A program made the position numbers and the translations under genes. The notes beneath the pieces were generated by a model, which ran no database searches, was not told the DNA's origin, and worked only from the letters and a program-made list of their open reading frames with translations. Below are positions 54,442 through 64,000 of a DNA stretch of 64,000 nt, one piece after another; the stretch's first letter is position 1; each line of letters starts with the position of its first letter. Origin of the DNA: Microplitis mediator (lineage: Eukaryota > Arthropoda > Insecta > Hymenoptera > Braconidae); assembly GCF_029852145.1 (NCBI RefSeq), contig NC_079973.1, positions 10,188,385 through 10,252,384 of the forward strand, read 5' to 3'.

Positions 54442-55821
54442 CATACGATCCGTGTAAAAAAAATTTCTATTCATAATTTAGATCTAAATATTGTAAAAAT
54501 TCAGTCAAGTTTCTATTAAAGTCATCCTCAGTTCAATCCAATTACGTAATAAAGTAATTTTTGAATCGATACGAATTTACTAGACGAAAAATTGTTGGAG
54601 CAAATTTATAATGAAAGTCATATTTGTGTCACGATCTGAGTTTCGTGATATTCAGATCTAAATTTCGATGAACAAAATTTTTTTTACATGGGACGTGTGT
54701 TTTAATTTATATTCCAGGGGGTCGTTTTTTAATTACCAGGCTAAAAAAAAAATTTAACATTAGATTTTCATAAATGATACACTTTCTACCAGTATTATAA
54801 TTTATAATTACATTCTACATATTTTACACTGATACTGCGTGATACGTATCAAATTAATTAAAAAAAAAAAAAATAAATAACGAAAAAATGAAATTATCAA
54901 AGCGAACTAAAGTTACTTCCTTTCAGGTAAAATAAATTTATTTTTAGACAGTATCACTATACACTTGTTCCTGTCCAACTTATAAGACATACATATAGAT
55001 TTTTTTAAGAAAAAATTTTTTCGTAATTGTCAGAGTATGGCTGCATGAAGGACACATCAGTCAATAGAGAATAATTGAGAAACGACCGATAGTATTCCCT
55101 CAACTCTTTGGGTTCCAGAGTTTTATTGCCCGACAGTAAAAGGGTTCGGTTACAAACAGGAAGGTAGAGTTTTTAAACATGACAAAAAAATTCAACCTTA
55201 AGAAATTCGAACCGACTGTCGTTGAATTTTGTCCAAAAAATTTACGCATTTTTTATTTGTCAATAAATATTTTTTTTTTATTTTATTGTAACTAAAAATA
55301 GTGATTCGAAATTTCCTATGGTCATATTTGTGACTATAAATATATTCGATTAATATGATCTAAAAAAAAAGTGCGTGTATTTTTTTTTTAATGTAAAAGA
55401 AGTTAAATTGTGTTAAAAATATATTTTGTGGAGTATTAGCAATTATTCAGCTAAAAATAAATAGCAAGACGTGAAATTTTGAATTCTGAAGCAGACATAG
55501 CTTCTGAAGTCTAACAGTGAACGCATTAAGAAATAGTGAGTCGGTATGACAGACTGGTTTCTTTCAAGTATCCACACACGTCAAGAGACGCAAACGACCC
55601 CACAAACTATAAAGTTACGCTTTACTGATCGTAAACTCAATGAAGGCAGTCACGTTTGCCCTTCATGTCTCGATTGCCGTCTGTGAGCGCCCGTCATCGA
55701 TACCAACAACATGACATCGTCAAACTATCACTGGCCTATTTAATTAGCTTACATTACATTGTAAAAAAAACGGTGTTAAAATGAAGTCATGTTGGTGTAG
55801 CGGTGTTAGATCGGATCAAGA
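54442..55821. other. Unassigned DNA with a GC-richer island at 55540-55740
   Basis: The island (AAGAGACGCAAACGACCCC, GCCGTCTGTGAGCGCCCGTC) has no clear frame. A GGTGTTAAAA fragment of the 8.75 kb family is at 55760-55812. Nothing else is recognised. Confidence 0.4.
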
Positions 55822-55902
55822 AGGGAAGGGTAAAATGGAGTAGTCCCCAAATTTTATGAAATGAGTTCGTTTTTCAAAATTCCAAAATCACTTTTGTAGA
55901 TA

Positions 55903-56421
55903 GGGGAAGGGGGGGGGGCAAAAGGGGGTAGGGTAGGCAAAACGGGGTACCCCCAAAATTTGATAAAAAAAAATTTTATATTTTAAATGGTTTCTAAACA
56001 TTCCAAAATCACTTCTGTAAATACAATTAAGCGTTACTTTGAATTTTTTTTGGTAAACTTTTTCAAAAATCAGTTGTCAGTTGAAAAATATTAATGACGT
56101 TCGTTTTATGATAAAAACTAGTAAAAATTTTTTTTCTTTTTTTGTATCCAATAAACATGTTAAATATAATTTTTCTGCATGTAAATTACTTACAAAAAAT
56201 TTCAACTTAATCGAATTCGTTTAAAATCCAAAAAATTTTTTTTTTTATTTTTTTTAGGGGGTACCCCACTTTGCCCGCAGAAATGAAAAATTTTTTTTTT
56301 CAACGGTAACTGAAAATTTCTTCTATTTACTTTGAATATCATTAAAAAAAAAGATTTCGCGTATTTGAATCCTCGACAACTTGGTATTTCCTCAAGTACC
56401 CCCTTTTGCCCCTCCCTCCCC
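55903..56421. mobile_element. 519-bp GGGGAAGG...CCTCCCC element, nested, TA-flanked
   Basis: TA lies at 55901-55902 and 56422-56423. The left end is GGGGAAGG with a G-run, then CAAAAGGGGGTAGG and GGCAAAACGGGGTACCCCC. The right end is TCAAGTACCCCCTTTTGCCC then CTCCCTCCCC. The interior shares CCAAAATCACTTCTGTAAAT and TTTGAATTTTTTTTGG with its host, so it is a related subfamily. An inverted relative is at 17664-18000. No transposase frame. Confidence 0.7.
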
Positions 56422-56456
56422 TATAGTTGAGCATTATTTTGAATTTTTTTTTTACT

Positions 56457-56800
56457 GATTTCGATAAATTTTGTTTTTGCAAAAACATGGCATGAAATAT
56501 TTTTGATTTTTTTTTCTTATCAATTTACAATAAAAAAAACTCAGTGTCAGATTACTTCAGAAATTTTTTTCACCTTTTTTAGGGGGTGCCCATTTTGCTC
56601 GCAAAAAACCAATTTTTTTTTCTTACTGATTTCGAAAAATTTTGTTTTTGCAAAAACATGGAATGAAATCAATTTGATTTTTTTCCTTATCAATTTACAA
56701 TAAAAAAATTCAGTGTCAAATTACATCAGAAATTTTTTTTAACTTTTACAGAGGGTGCCCATTTTGCCCGCAAAAAACCAATTTTTTTTTTAACGGCAGC
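56457..56800 (+). repeat. 171-bp tandem duplication inside a mobile element
   Basis: GATTTCGA(T/A)AAATTTTG begins at 56457 and 56628. Both units then contain TTTTTGCAAAAACATGG, TATCAATTTACAATAAAA, CAGTGTCA(G/A)ATTAC and GGTGCCCATTTTGC(T/C)CGC. The TTTTTGCAAAAA...TGGAATGAAATC block is the same one expanded as the 63-bp minisatellite at 14945. Confidence 0.75.
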
Positions 56801-56893
56801 TGGAAATTTTTTCCATTTACTTCGAACTAAAAAAAAGTTCCCCACAAATTTCGTATTTCTTTAAGTTGTCCGTTTTGCCCCCACCCCTTTCTC

Positions 56894-57757
56894 TACAAAA
56901 TATTAAAAAAAAATTCACCCTCTGTTTTAGTAAACTACAAATTTTTAATTAAAATTGTCACGTAATTTATTACAAATTTCGAAGACAGTAAAGTGATTGT
57001 ATTTATTTAACAATAAACGTTTGTTAAAAATTGTAAATGAACTCAAAACGATTGAGAATGAGAACAATCAAGTCTTCTGTCCTTTGGCTCGATATATAAG
57101 CCAATGCAGACGATTTTTTAAGCCGCTAGACGGATAAAAAAAAAAAATAATAAAAATAAAAATAACCCTTGCACGCTGCGAGCGGTATCTTTATGGGTTT
57201 AAACGGGCGAGAATATTTATGAGCCTTCATGTGGCTCTAGAAACGGCGAGTGTACGGCCTACACGATTCCTCGAGGGCATATCCATGGACCGGTTGTTCG
57301 AATTGTGAGGACTAAACTCTCTCCGCGAATGAGAAGTGAAGATTAAAGTGAAGAAAAAATTATTAAGAGAGAAGATAAGCTAAAAAGCAGTGTAGGGCGT
57401 GGATATCATGCCAAGTTACTCCAGGATATAATTTTATACTTACAGTTATTTTAAATTTTTATCCTCTTTCCTTTCTCGAGAAAGTTTTTGATTTTTGCGC
57501 AGCCCCGTCAGCGAAATATAAATATATCCATTATAGATGTTATTCCAGAAGCGTTTTGTTTTCTTTATTCTGAAAAAATTTCAGTAATTTATAGATCTTT
57601 TAGAATTTTTTGAAGCGAAATGCAGTTAATAATAATACATATGTATGCAAAGCTTCTAAAATAACACAATAAAGTTATTTATGAAGTATATTAACTGCGT
57701 GTCCGACAAATTATCTTTTATATATACTTATTTTTGATACTTTGCAACAAAGTTGCT
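56894..57757. other. Unassigned DNA with a GC-richer island at 57160-57330
   Basis: The island has a plus-strand open frame ending in FLEGISMDRLFEL and TGA (about 57316), about 50 codons including ARCERYLYGF. There are no splice edges or motifs, so no gene is called; an exon remains possible. Confidence 0.35.
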
Positions 57758-58570
57758 CAGTGAAAATATTGCGTATCTGTGTTGGAATTTTCGGGTTGAT
57801 TATTTTGTGTTAAATCGACATATTTCACTGTTTGAAATTTTAAATTAATTTGCTATTTAACACTTTGGAAGTGTTGCCGAGGACAAGAATCGGAATGTGT
57901 TTGATTTAATTGGTATTATCTGAATTTGGATTTAAATTTTAACACAAACAGTTTATCTTAAAATTAACACAAATAGTCGGTATTTAAAAGTAACACAAGT
58001 ATAGTCTGCGTTACAAATTAACACAAACAGCCTGAGTTAAAAATTAACAAAAATAGTATGGGTTGAAAATTAACACAAACAGTCTGTAGTAAAAATTAAT
58101 ACAAACAGTCATCGTCAAAAATTAACACAAACAGTCTGTGTTAAAAAGTAACACAAATGGTCTGAATTAAGAGTTAACACAAATAATCTGTGTTAAAAAC
58201 TAACACAACAAGCCTGGGGTAAAAATTAACACAAACAGTCTGTGTTAAAAAGTAACACAAATGGTCTGAATTAAGAGTTAACACAAATAATCTGTGTTAA
58301 AAACTAACACAACAAGCCTGGGGTAAAAGTTAACACAAGTAATCTGTGTTAAAAATTAACACAAACAGCCTGAATTAAGAGTTAACACAAAATAGTCTAT
58401 ATTTAAAATTAACACAAATAGTATGAGTTAAGAGTTAAAACAAATAGTCTGTGTTAAAAATTAACACAAATATCCTGTGTTAAAATTAACTCAAAAAGTG
58501 TGTGTTAAAAATTAACACATAGTATGTGTTAAAAATTAATACGTATGGTATGTGTCAAAAATTAACAGTG
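57758..58570. repeat. Array of 26-bp TTAACACAAA...TGTGTTAA palindromic units
   Basis: From about 57937, units of TTAACACAAACAGTCTGTG then TTAAAAA repeat roughly every 26 bp, over 20 copies with variants. Each has TTAACACA and TGTGTTAA as inverted halves. Two consecutive 104-bp blocks (58121-58224 and 58225-58328), each four units, are almost identical. The flank CAGTGAAAATATTGCG (57758) with ATCTGTGTTGG and TTGATTATTTTGTGTT matches the start of the copy at 63135, so this is an element-borne array. Non-coding. Confidence 0.85.
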
Positions 58571-59659
58571 TTGAAGTGACTTATTCTCGTATTACTCGAA
58601 TTTCGAATTAAAATACTACCACAAATTTAGCGTTTAAATTCACCACAAATAGTTTGTGTTAAAATTATTCTTTTGTGGAATAAAAATGTGCTTCTACTTT
58701 TTTTCTAAAGAACTTAATTGATTTACTGTTTACAACTTGTATTAAATAGTACGTGATTTTTTTAAAATCGTGACTCAAATAACTATTCTGCTTACAAATG
58801 ATTTTTCAAATTGAAAAAAATTTTGGATAAAACAATTCACTACATTTATACACGACGGCCGAAGTTAGCATACAGATAAGTGAAGAATTTTCTAACTGAA
58901 CAAACTACAATTGCAGTTACATAAATCATAAAATTAAAATGGCAGTAAAGAATGTAATGATTTTTATCTGAAACATTTTGACCCGGATGATGAAATTAAT
59001 GCGGTCCATAAAAGTAATGCTCTGTAAGATTTATCATCATTGTGATAGACTGATGAGCCTATAAAAAGAATTTATTCCCACGCATACACATTTCTAAGTA
59101 GATATCGCACTAAACCAAATGAATAAATTCACACATTAAATCAATACAATGATATATAAAATAAATGTTTTATAGTTGTAAAATTTTATGAAATCATTTA
59201 TGTACATATATTTTTATTCTTCGCGGTTCAATGCTAATTCTATATATACAGTATCATTTTAAGGTTAAAACAATATTGTATGACACCAACATTACATATT
59301 TAAATTGATTACTGACCTAGCGCAATTGTGAATTGACTATTGTTGAATCTAGATTAATATAACTGTTCTATTGTTAAAAGTATGATAAGCTTATATATAG
59401 TAATTTTATAAAGAATATATATGCACTAAGAACACTGTTTATTTCATTCAAATAAACACGGACTAAATTGAGCTGAAAAATCTACGAATTTCAATTGTGC
59501 TTCTGAATTTTTTTTAAGTTTACTCTTTAGTCGAAAAATTTGTTCTGTTTTGAATTTAAAATTTTTAGTTATTTTTATTAAATTTTACTTCTTATTTAAA
59601 TTTAATCAAATTTCGCCTGTACGATTCCTTAGAATATTTTCAGACTTTTCAATATCATA
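58571..59659. other. AT-rich DNA, nothing recognised
   Basis: No coding signal or repeat ends are visible. Confidence 0.5.
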
Positions 59660-59911
59660 ATCTTCAGTCTGGATTTGGTCGCTTTTCGATCGAAATTAGG
59701 CTTTTTTCTAATGAAATTTTGCTTTCTTTTATTTTAGTCCAGACCAAATTCGGACTTTATCTATCGATTATTTTCAGCCTATTTTTGATCGCCTTGATCA
59801 AAAACAGCTCAAAATTTCAAAGACAGATCAACTAGTTCAAAAACAGACCAATCATTAGTCCAAAAACAGTCTAGTTAAACTATAATTAGATCAAATTTTT
59901 CGACCCGGGCT
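59660..59911 (-). repeat. GACCCGGG-family element, one end
   Basis: AACTAGTTCAAAAACAGACC, AGTCTAGTTAAACTATAATT and AGATCAAATTTTTCGACCCG then GG are the reverse complement of the left part of 47710-47983. The other end is not clear. A second CCCGGG end (TTATTTTGACCCGGGAAATT) lies at about 60255. Confidence 0.55.
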
Positions 59912-60598
59912 ATAATTCCTATATTTGTAGACTAATGACTTTCATTCCAATTTATTAATACATTTTGAGTATACAACAATTTTTGGCAACTCAACTTCCT
60001 GTTTCAACTTTGGTCGACAGCATAATACAAATTCGTAGCTTTTTTATATCTATTTTTCTTCGTGTAGATTTTTGGAAACTATTCTTAGGTCAAAAAGATA
60101 ACAAACATAACTTCTTAAGCTTCAATTCAAATCAACTCGGTCAAATTTGATTTGAATGGATAATCAGTAAGTCAAGTCCCAAAGTCCCAAAGTTGAATTT
60201 GATTTGGTTTTGGCCCAGTTGACTTTAAATTGAAGTCAAAAAAGCCAAATTCGTTATTTTGACCCGGGAAATTTTATTTGGCTCAAATAAATTGTCCTCT
60301 CAGTGTACTATAAAAAGTACGATACATATAAAGAGTATATATTTATATGATATATTTATGTACGACAATGAAAATGCTTTGACATATAGTAACAATTAAA
60401 CACATCGACTTAAATTGTTTTACACACAACAATTCCCAGTATATACGATCTTGAGGAGTATATTGGCTGAAAGATCTATTTACAACTATGAGTGAGAGTA
60501 TAACGGACTATACGTAAGACACACGTAATCCATATATATCCGTCTTACACTCGAATGAGGCTAAACGTCTGTTTTTACGGCCGCCAATAAACTTTTAA
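59912..60598. other. Repeat debris and unassigned DNA
   Basis: 60140-60275 contains TTGATTTGGTTTTGGCCC, AATTGAAGTC and TTTGACCCGGG, resembling the CCCGGG-ended group. The plus-strand frame at 59965-60150 is not convincing. Confidence 0.4.
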
Positions 60599-60844
60599 GT
60601 GTCAGTAAAACAGCAGTCACGGCGCGTCCGGGACAAGCAAAGAACGGGTTACGATGACTTTGTTTGGCGCGTGCCATCCAGACTATACTCTGTTCGCCAT
60701 CAACTGTTTCATGATGACCGTGTGGACTACACCTGTAAAAACGTCAACGAGCTGTTGGAATGTCCTCGTGAATCACTGCAGCTCGGCTTTTGTATGATGA
60801 GATCAGTGCCAAGGTCGCGTGCGAGCAATGCTATTCTAAAATAA
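60599..60844 (+). CDS. Candidate coding island, unknown product
   Basis: A sharply bounded island of about 50% GC within AT-rich DNA has a plus-strand frame of 80 codons ending TAA (60842-60844). It reads RVRDKQRTGYDDFVWRVPS, then RLYSVRHQLFHDDRVDY and NVNELLECPRESLQLGF, with no ATG at its start (GTG or a splice acceptor after TAAAACAG). The residue mix is protein-like, basic and soluble, with four cysteines at most. Another plus frame (from ATG at 60654) and a minus frame (60727-60963) are also open for 45-80 codons, so the coding strand is uncertain. It could be an exon, a conserved regulatory element or a retroposed fragment. Confidence 0.22.
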   Translation: MSVKQQSRRVRDKQRTGYDDFVWRVPSRLYSVRHQLFHDDRVDYTCKNVNELLECPRESLQLGFCMMRSVPRSRASNAILK

Positions 60845-61020
60845 ATACTCACACTTGCAAAATTATTGCAAAATATTCTTCTGATTGGGACAACTAGGTT
60901 AGGGACCAACTCGTTAACCAGTAATTTGGTCTCATGATTTCTAAGTTGGATTTTGAGCTGCAATCATGTCCAGCCGAGTGTCATTTCAATGATAGATTGA
61001 TTGGTACCAGGGTGTTTTGA

Positions 61021-61165
61021 ATATACACTATAGAATTTTTAAGTCCCCAATGTGGTGTGAAGTCTTCGGGGACCATTTTTACACCAGAAAATTTCACACC
61101 AAGGACACTGTGTCAAATCTTCGGGGACCGTTTTAACACCAAAAATTCTTCATAGTGTAAAATAT
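61021..61165. repeat. GGTGTGAA-type repeat fragment
   Basis: CACTATAGAATTTTTAAGTC, GTGGTGTGAAGTCTTCGGGG and ACCATTTTTACACC, then a second similar block with ACACTGTGTCAAATCTTCGG and a right end TTCATAGTGTAAAATA. It parallels the right end of the element at 8754-9655 (GTCCTCGGGACCATTTTCAC). Confidence 0.5.
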
Positions 61166-61214
61166 TGTTTTAATTTCGTGGTTAGAAGTATTCAATATGG
61201 ACAGAAGAAAAGTT

Positions 61215-61710
61215 ACGTCGAGAAATGATCTTTGTTTGGGATCTTATGGTGTCACAGCAAAGCCGAACCATGTGGTCACCTGCAATGAAAATAAAGTCAT
61301 GCATGCATGATTTTGCAAAAATGGCTATGATCACAATAAAGTTAACAATACCTTCGACCAACTATAGTTTAATTAATACATACAAAGTATACAATCAAGA
61401 ATAGCTTTAGATGTATCTAAAACTGCACAATTATCTATACCTTAAATTTATAATAACTGAGTATCACATATGTTAACTCATTTATGAGATGTTCTGCTGC
61501 ACTTATAGAAAGTATACACGGCTATATTTTGTAGTATATTTTAGAACTATACACCATTTTCTTGCGGGTCACTAAGTACTGTAACCATTGTGAATTTCAC
61601 TCGGACCAGGGTAATTTTGCATGTGTTTATTTAAATTTCCACAGACGACCAACATGGTCCTGCTCTGCTATGACACCATAGCACTTCCAACGAGAATAAT
61701 TTCTCCGTGT
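61215..61710. mobile_element. GGACCATGTTGGCCAC-family element with both inverted ends
   Basis: The left end, ACGTCGAGAAATGATCTTTG and TATGGTGTCACAGCAAAGCC, is inverted at the right: TGCTATGACACCATAGCACT and GAGAATAATTTCTCCGTGT. GTGGTCACCTGC and GACGACCAACATGGTC are the inner parts of the ends. This copy shows that the family is a TIR element. The centre is AT-rich and non-coding. Confidence 0.65.
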
Positions 61711-62544
61711 CCTGATCAATTGGAATAATTTGAATAGTTTGCTAATGAGCTTACGCTTGCTCAGATATTCCGAATCAGTTGTCTAGGAAATGCAGCTCAT
61801 CATATTTATGAGGTGTTTGACGTTTGTCGTGACGTAGCGAACGTGACCTTCCTCAATCCGGATGGGTAGCAGCAAGGCAATATAAATGAACGTTTACAGG
61901 CTCGTTACATTTTTATGAGCTCAACGTCACTACTACACTATTACGACCATCAACAAAATGCCGTAAAGCATCGGGCAACTTATACTGCTGCTGCTTTACT
62001 CTTTTACTCGGTCCCTCAACAACTGAATGGAAGTCTCCTGTCATCTGTCCTCTTTTTCTATCCCGTTATTGCTACTCATCATTCTATCATTCTCTTTTAT
62101 ATTAGTTTGCATGGAATCTGCACACGACTTCCGATTTATCACGTCACAAGCGGCATCTCCCGGCCACTTGACATTACGTCATTTTATTGCCCGTGGCTAT
62201 AAAATTTTTACAACTACTAATGTTATGATTTTTATACGACCTCGTGTGGGTTACGCATCTGACATCATCCACGTGCTGCTATTTTTTTAATTATTTAATC
62301 CTGTCATTGTTTTCTCAATTACAATCCAAATACATGCATTATAATTTCGCGACTATTGAACACAAAAATAAATAATCGATTTTTAAAACAAACTTAAGGA
62401 ATTGTAATTTATTTTTCATACATTTTTACATATTACATATAAGATTATCTATTAATTTATATATATTTCAAATGAAAAATTTTGTAATTACAAAGGGGCG
62501 GTCCATGGTCACCATAATGACGACTATTTCCGTCGCCCCACCCT
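61711..62544. other. GC-moderate DNA, possible regulatory region
   Basis: Patches with CGTGACGTAGCGAACGTGAC (61830) and overlapping plus-strand frames (61915-62202, 62027-62290) that are S/L/I/F/Y-rich without a domain. The region precedes the GC island at 62500-62800. Confidence 0.35.
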
Positions 62545-62775
62545 TTAGGGTGTAATTTTGAAATTTATGGCCGATTTTGACGGTTCGTCCCCTTGGACGC
62601 CATTGGTCGGTTCGGCGGCCATGACTGTACTCATTATGCATATCATGATGGTTTCCATGATGGCCGCTCGGTAGTCGACCAATCGAATCCAAGGGCGCGG
62701 CGGCCATTTGAAAAACGACTGCTCCTGCGCCCTGGCGGGAATCTCCGGACTCTTGTTCGACATCAGTTTACTCAT
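62545..62775 (-). CDS. Candidate 76-residue protein, unknown
   Basis: The island 62490-62800 is about 50% GC and CpG-bearing, the highest in the window. On the minus strand ATG (62773-62775; a second in-frame ATG four codons on gives MSNKSPEIPARAQEQSFFKW) opens a 76-codon frame ending KSAINFKITP. It contains WPPRPWIRLVDY, then a 17-residue hydrophobic stretch, AAIMETIMICIMSTVMA, that could be one membrane segment, and a polar tail. The start and length suit a small single-pass membrane protein. A second minus frame (62468-62707, starting MAAAPLDSIGRLP) overlaps, so the coding frame is uncertain, and the island may instead be a promoter with 5' UTR. No family is recognised. Confidence 0.3.
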   Translation of the reverse strand: MSKLMSNKSPEIPARAQEQSFFKWPPRPWIRLVDYRAAIMETIMICIMSTVMAAEPTNGVQGDEPSKSAINFKITP

Positions 62776-62799
62776 TCACTCCAGAGATGTCACTGTCAT

Positions 62800-63134
62800 T
62801 CAAAACACTAGTGAAATTTTATGCTGAGCTGATAAGCCCTGGATTTCAATAGCTTGGAATTATTATATATTTTTTATGTACCTTATTCAATATTATGAAT
62901 CCATATATTTTATTTTTGAATGCATAACCATTTTATTAACTCTTAAATATAGTTATTACATATATCGGGACATACACATTCACTAAAGCTACGTTAAATA
63001 TAAGAAATTTGATATTATAATACAATGAAATATCAGAATTGATTCAGATTGAATCATATATATTTTATATACTGAAATTTCAATCGAATGAAAGTCTAGT
63101 TTTTTACGCTGTAATGAGATAATAGATTCAATCC
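62800..63134. other. AT-rich DNA, nothing recognised
   Basis: AT-rich sequence with no repeat ends or coding frame visible. Confidence 0.5.
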
Positions 63135-63490
63135 ACATGGAAAAATATTGTCTATCTGTGTTAATTTTTTTGTGTTGATTATTTTGTGTTCAATTAAAAT
63201 TTGACTGTGTCAGCAATGTCAAATCGCTTTGCTATACAATTTGAGATGCAAAATTAAAACGTAAAAGTCAACATTTTTTTTGTGTCGCCACTGACATTTG
63301 AAATGTTAATTCACTTGTTGCATTACCCGAATTTTATGTTGGAATTTTAACACAAACAGTCTGTATCAAATATTAACACAAAGGTTTTCAAAAATTAACG
63401 TAAATAGCCTTTATTAAAAATTAACACAAATTTTGTGTGGACCATTTTCAAAACCAAATTATGTTGATTTGAACACAATATTTTTTACTG
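63135..63490. mobile_element. TTAACACAAA-family element, short copy
   Basis: The left end CATGGAAAAATATTGTCTAT with TGTGTTGATTATTTTGTGTT matches 57758-57820. The right end ACACAATATTTTTTACTG (63473-63490) is inverted relative to it. Between are only about four TTAACACAAA units. Compared with 57758-58570 it shows the same element before or without array expansion. Non-coding. Confidence 0.65.
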
Positions 63491-63566
63491 CACTCTGAAA
63501 TCAAGTGTGTTACCTATGTATTATTTTAACACACATTGAATGTGTTCCAGGTTTAAGACCATAAGC

Positions 63567-64000
63567 AAAACCATGGTTTTTGCACTCACTGTTTTAAGTC
63601 ACTGCAAAGACCATGGTTCTTGCAGTCAATGTTTTAAGTAACTGCAAAAACCATGGTTTTTGCAATTACTGTTTAAAGTAACTACAAAGACCATGGTTTT
63701 TGCAGTCAATGTTTTAAGTAACTGCAAAAACCATGGTTTTTGCAGTCATTGTTTTAAGTAACTGCAAAAACCATGGTTTTTGCAATTACTGTTTAAAGTA
63801 ACTACAAAGACCATGGTTTTTGTGGTCACTGTTTTAAGTAACTACAAAGACCATGGTTTTTGTGGTCACTGTTTTAAGTAACTACAAAGACCATGGTTTT
63901 TGCAGTCAATGTTTTAAGTAACTACAAAGACCATGGTTCTTGCAATTACTTTTTTAAGAAAGTGCAAAAACCATGGTTTTTGTGGTCACTGTTTTAAGTA
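63567..64000 (+). repeat. 40-bp satellite array with CCATGG-centred palindrome
   Basis: CCATGG occurs at 63571, 63611, 63651, 63691, 63731, 63771, 63811, 63851, 63891, 63931 and 63971, an exact 40-bp step over 11 units with no indels. Each unit has AAAAACCATGGTTTTT or a one-base variant. In the commonest form the palindrome extends to 26 bp (ACTGCA on one side, TGCAGT on the other), joined by a TGTTTTAAGTA-type spacer. The array continues beyond the window edge. Non-coding. Confidence 0.95.

Larger units (their letters stand above)
55822..56893. mobile_element. GGGAAGGGTAAAATGG element interrupted by a relative
   Basis: The left part (55822-55902) reads GGGAAGGGTAAAATGGAGTA, GTCCCCAAATTTTATG and CCAAAATCACTTTTG, and continues after the insertion with TTGAGCATTATTTTGAATTT at about 56428, as in the uninterrupted order at 14836. 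The right end GTTGTCCGTTTTGCCCCCAC is followed by CCCTTTCTC. The interior has a 171-bp duplication. Non-coding. Confidence 0.65.

Noticed and set aside
61915..62290. Two overlapping plus-strand frames of 87-95 codons
   Set aside because: S/L/I/Y-rich, mutually exclusive frames without domains or a clear start context.
63567..64000. CRISPR-like 40-bp periodic array
   Set aside because: There are no spacers: the whole 40-bp unit repeats, so it is a satellite.
1..64000. Integrated viral or bacterial genes
   Set aside because: No capsid, polymerase, integrase or operon-like gene cluster was recognised on either strand.

Overview
This window looks like nuclear DNA from an AT-rich eukaryote, most likely an insect. 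A parasitoid-wasp-like genome is plausible, but that rests on base composition and repeat style only. No complete protein-coding gene can be recognised. There are no operons, ribosome binding sites, rRNA genes or intact tRNA genes. Most of the sequence is intergenic or intronic AT-rich DNA filled with short non-autonomous mobile elements and tandem repeats. I found no transposase, reverse transcriptase or viral gene.

Layout. 0-10 kb: a foldback element (433-769), a 169-bp MITE inside an older repeat (2160-2328), a possible minus-strand terminal exon (3094-3246), the first 766-bp GGGGAGGGTGGGGC element (4992-5757), two nested elements (7.3-7.8 kb) and a GGTGTAAAA-rich element (8.75-9.65 kb). 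10-20 kb: a TTCTTG/CAAGAA-type element, a foldback with a nested palindrome, a 63-bp minisatellite (14.95-15.46 kb), a 654-bp TIR element, a decayed tRNA-like sequence and the first of two tiny hairpins. 20-30 kb: further elements, the second tiny hairpin, a 176-codon minus-strand open frame (24.06-24.59 kb), a 1-kb array of GGTAATNATTACC palindromes and a possible promoter/first exon near 28.3 kb. 30-40 kb: the second 766-bp element inside another element, a foldback with arms of about 130 bp, a possible small exon with a start codon (34512-34554), and a tRNA-derived retroposon with an 11-bp target duplication inside a MITE. 40-50 kb: a 210-bp duplication, a CGGTAGC palindromic element, a second 1.1-kb GGTAATNATTACC array and a 92-bp tandem repeat. 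50-64 kb: TTCTTG-type elements, a possible 68-nt exon (52479-52546), an element inserted into its own relative (55.8-56.9 kb), a 26-bp palindromic array with a 104-bp higher-order unit, several GC-richer islands, and an exactly 40-bp CCATGG-centred array that runs off the right edge.

How it fits together. Two groups of termini dominate, both next to TA dinucleotides: TA-GGGG(A) and TA-CAC(T/A)G followed by an A-run. This suggests non-autonomous elements moved by TA-targeting (Tc1/mariner-like) transposases encoded elsewhere. Many of these elements have interiors built from tandem copies of short palindromes, and similar palindromic units also form satellite-like arrays. The only hints of host genes are GC-richer islands of 100-500 bp with short open frames or splice-like edges. 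I list these as low-confidence candidates because islands of this size often carry one open frame by chance.
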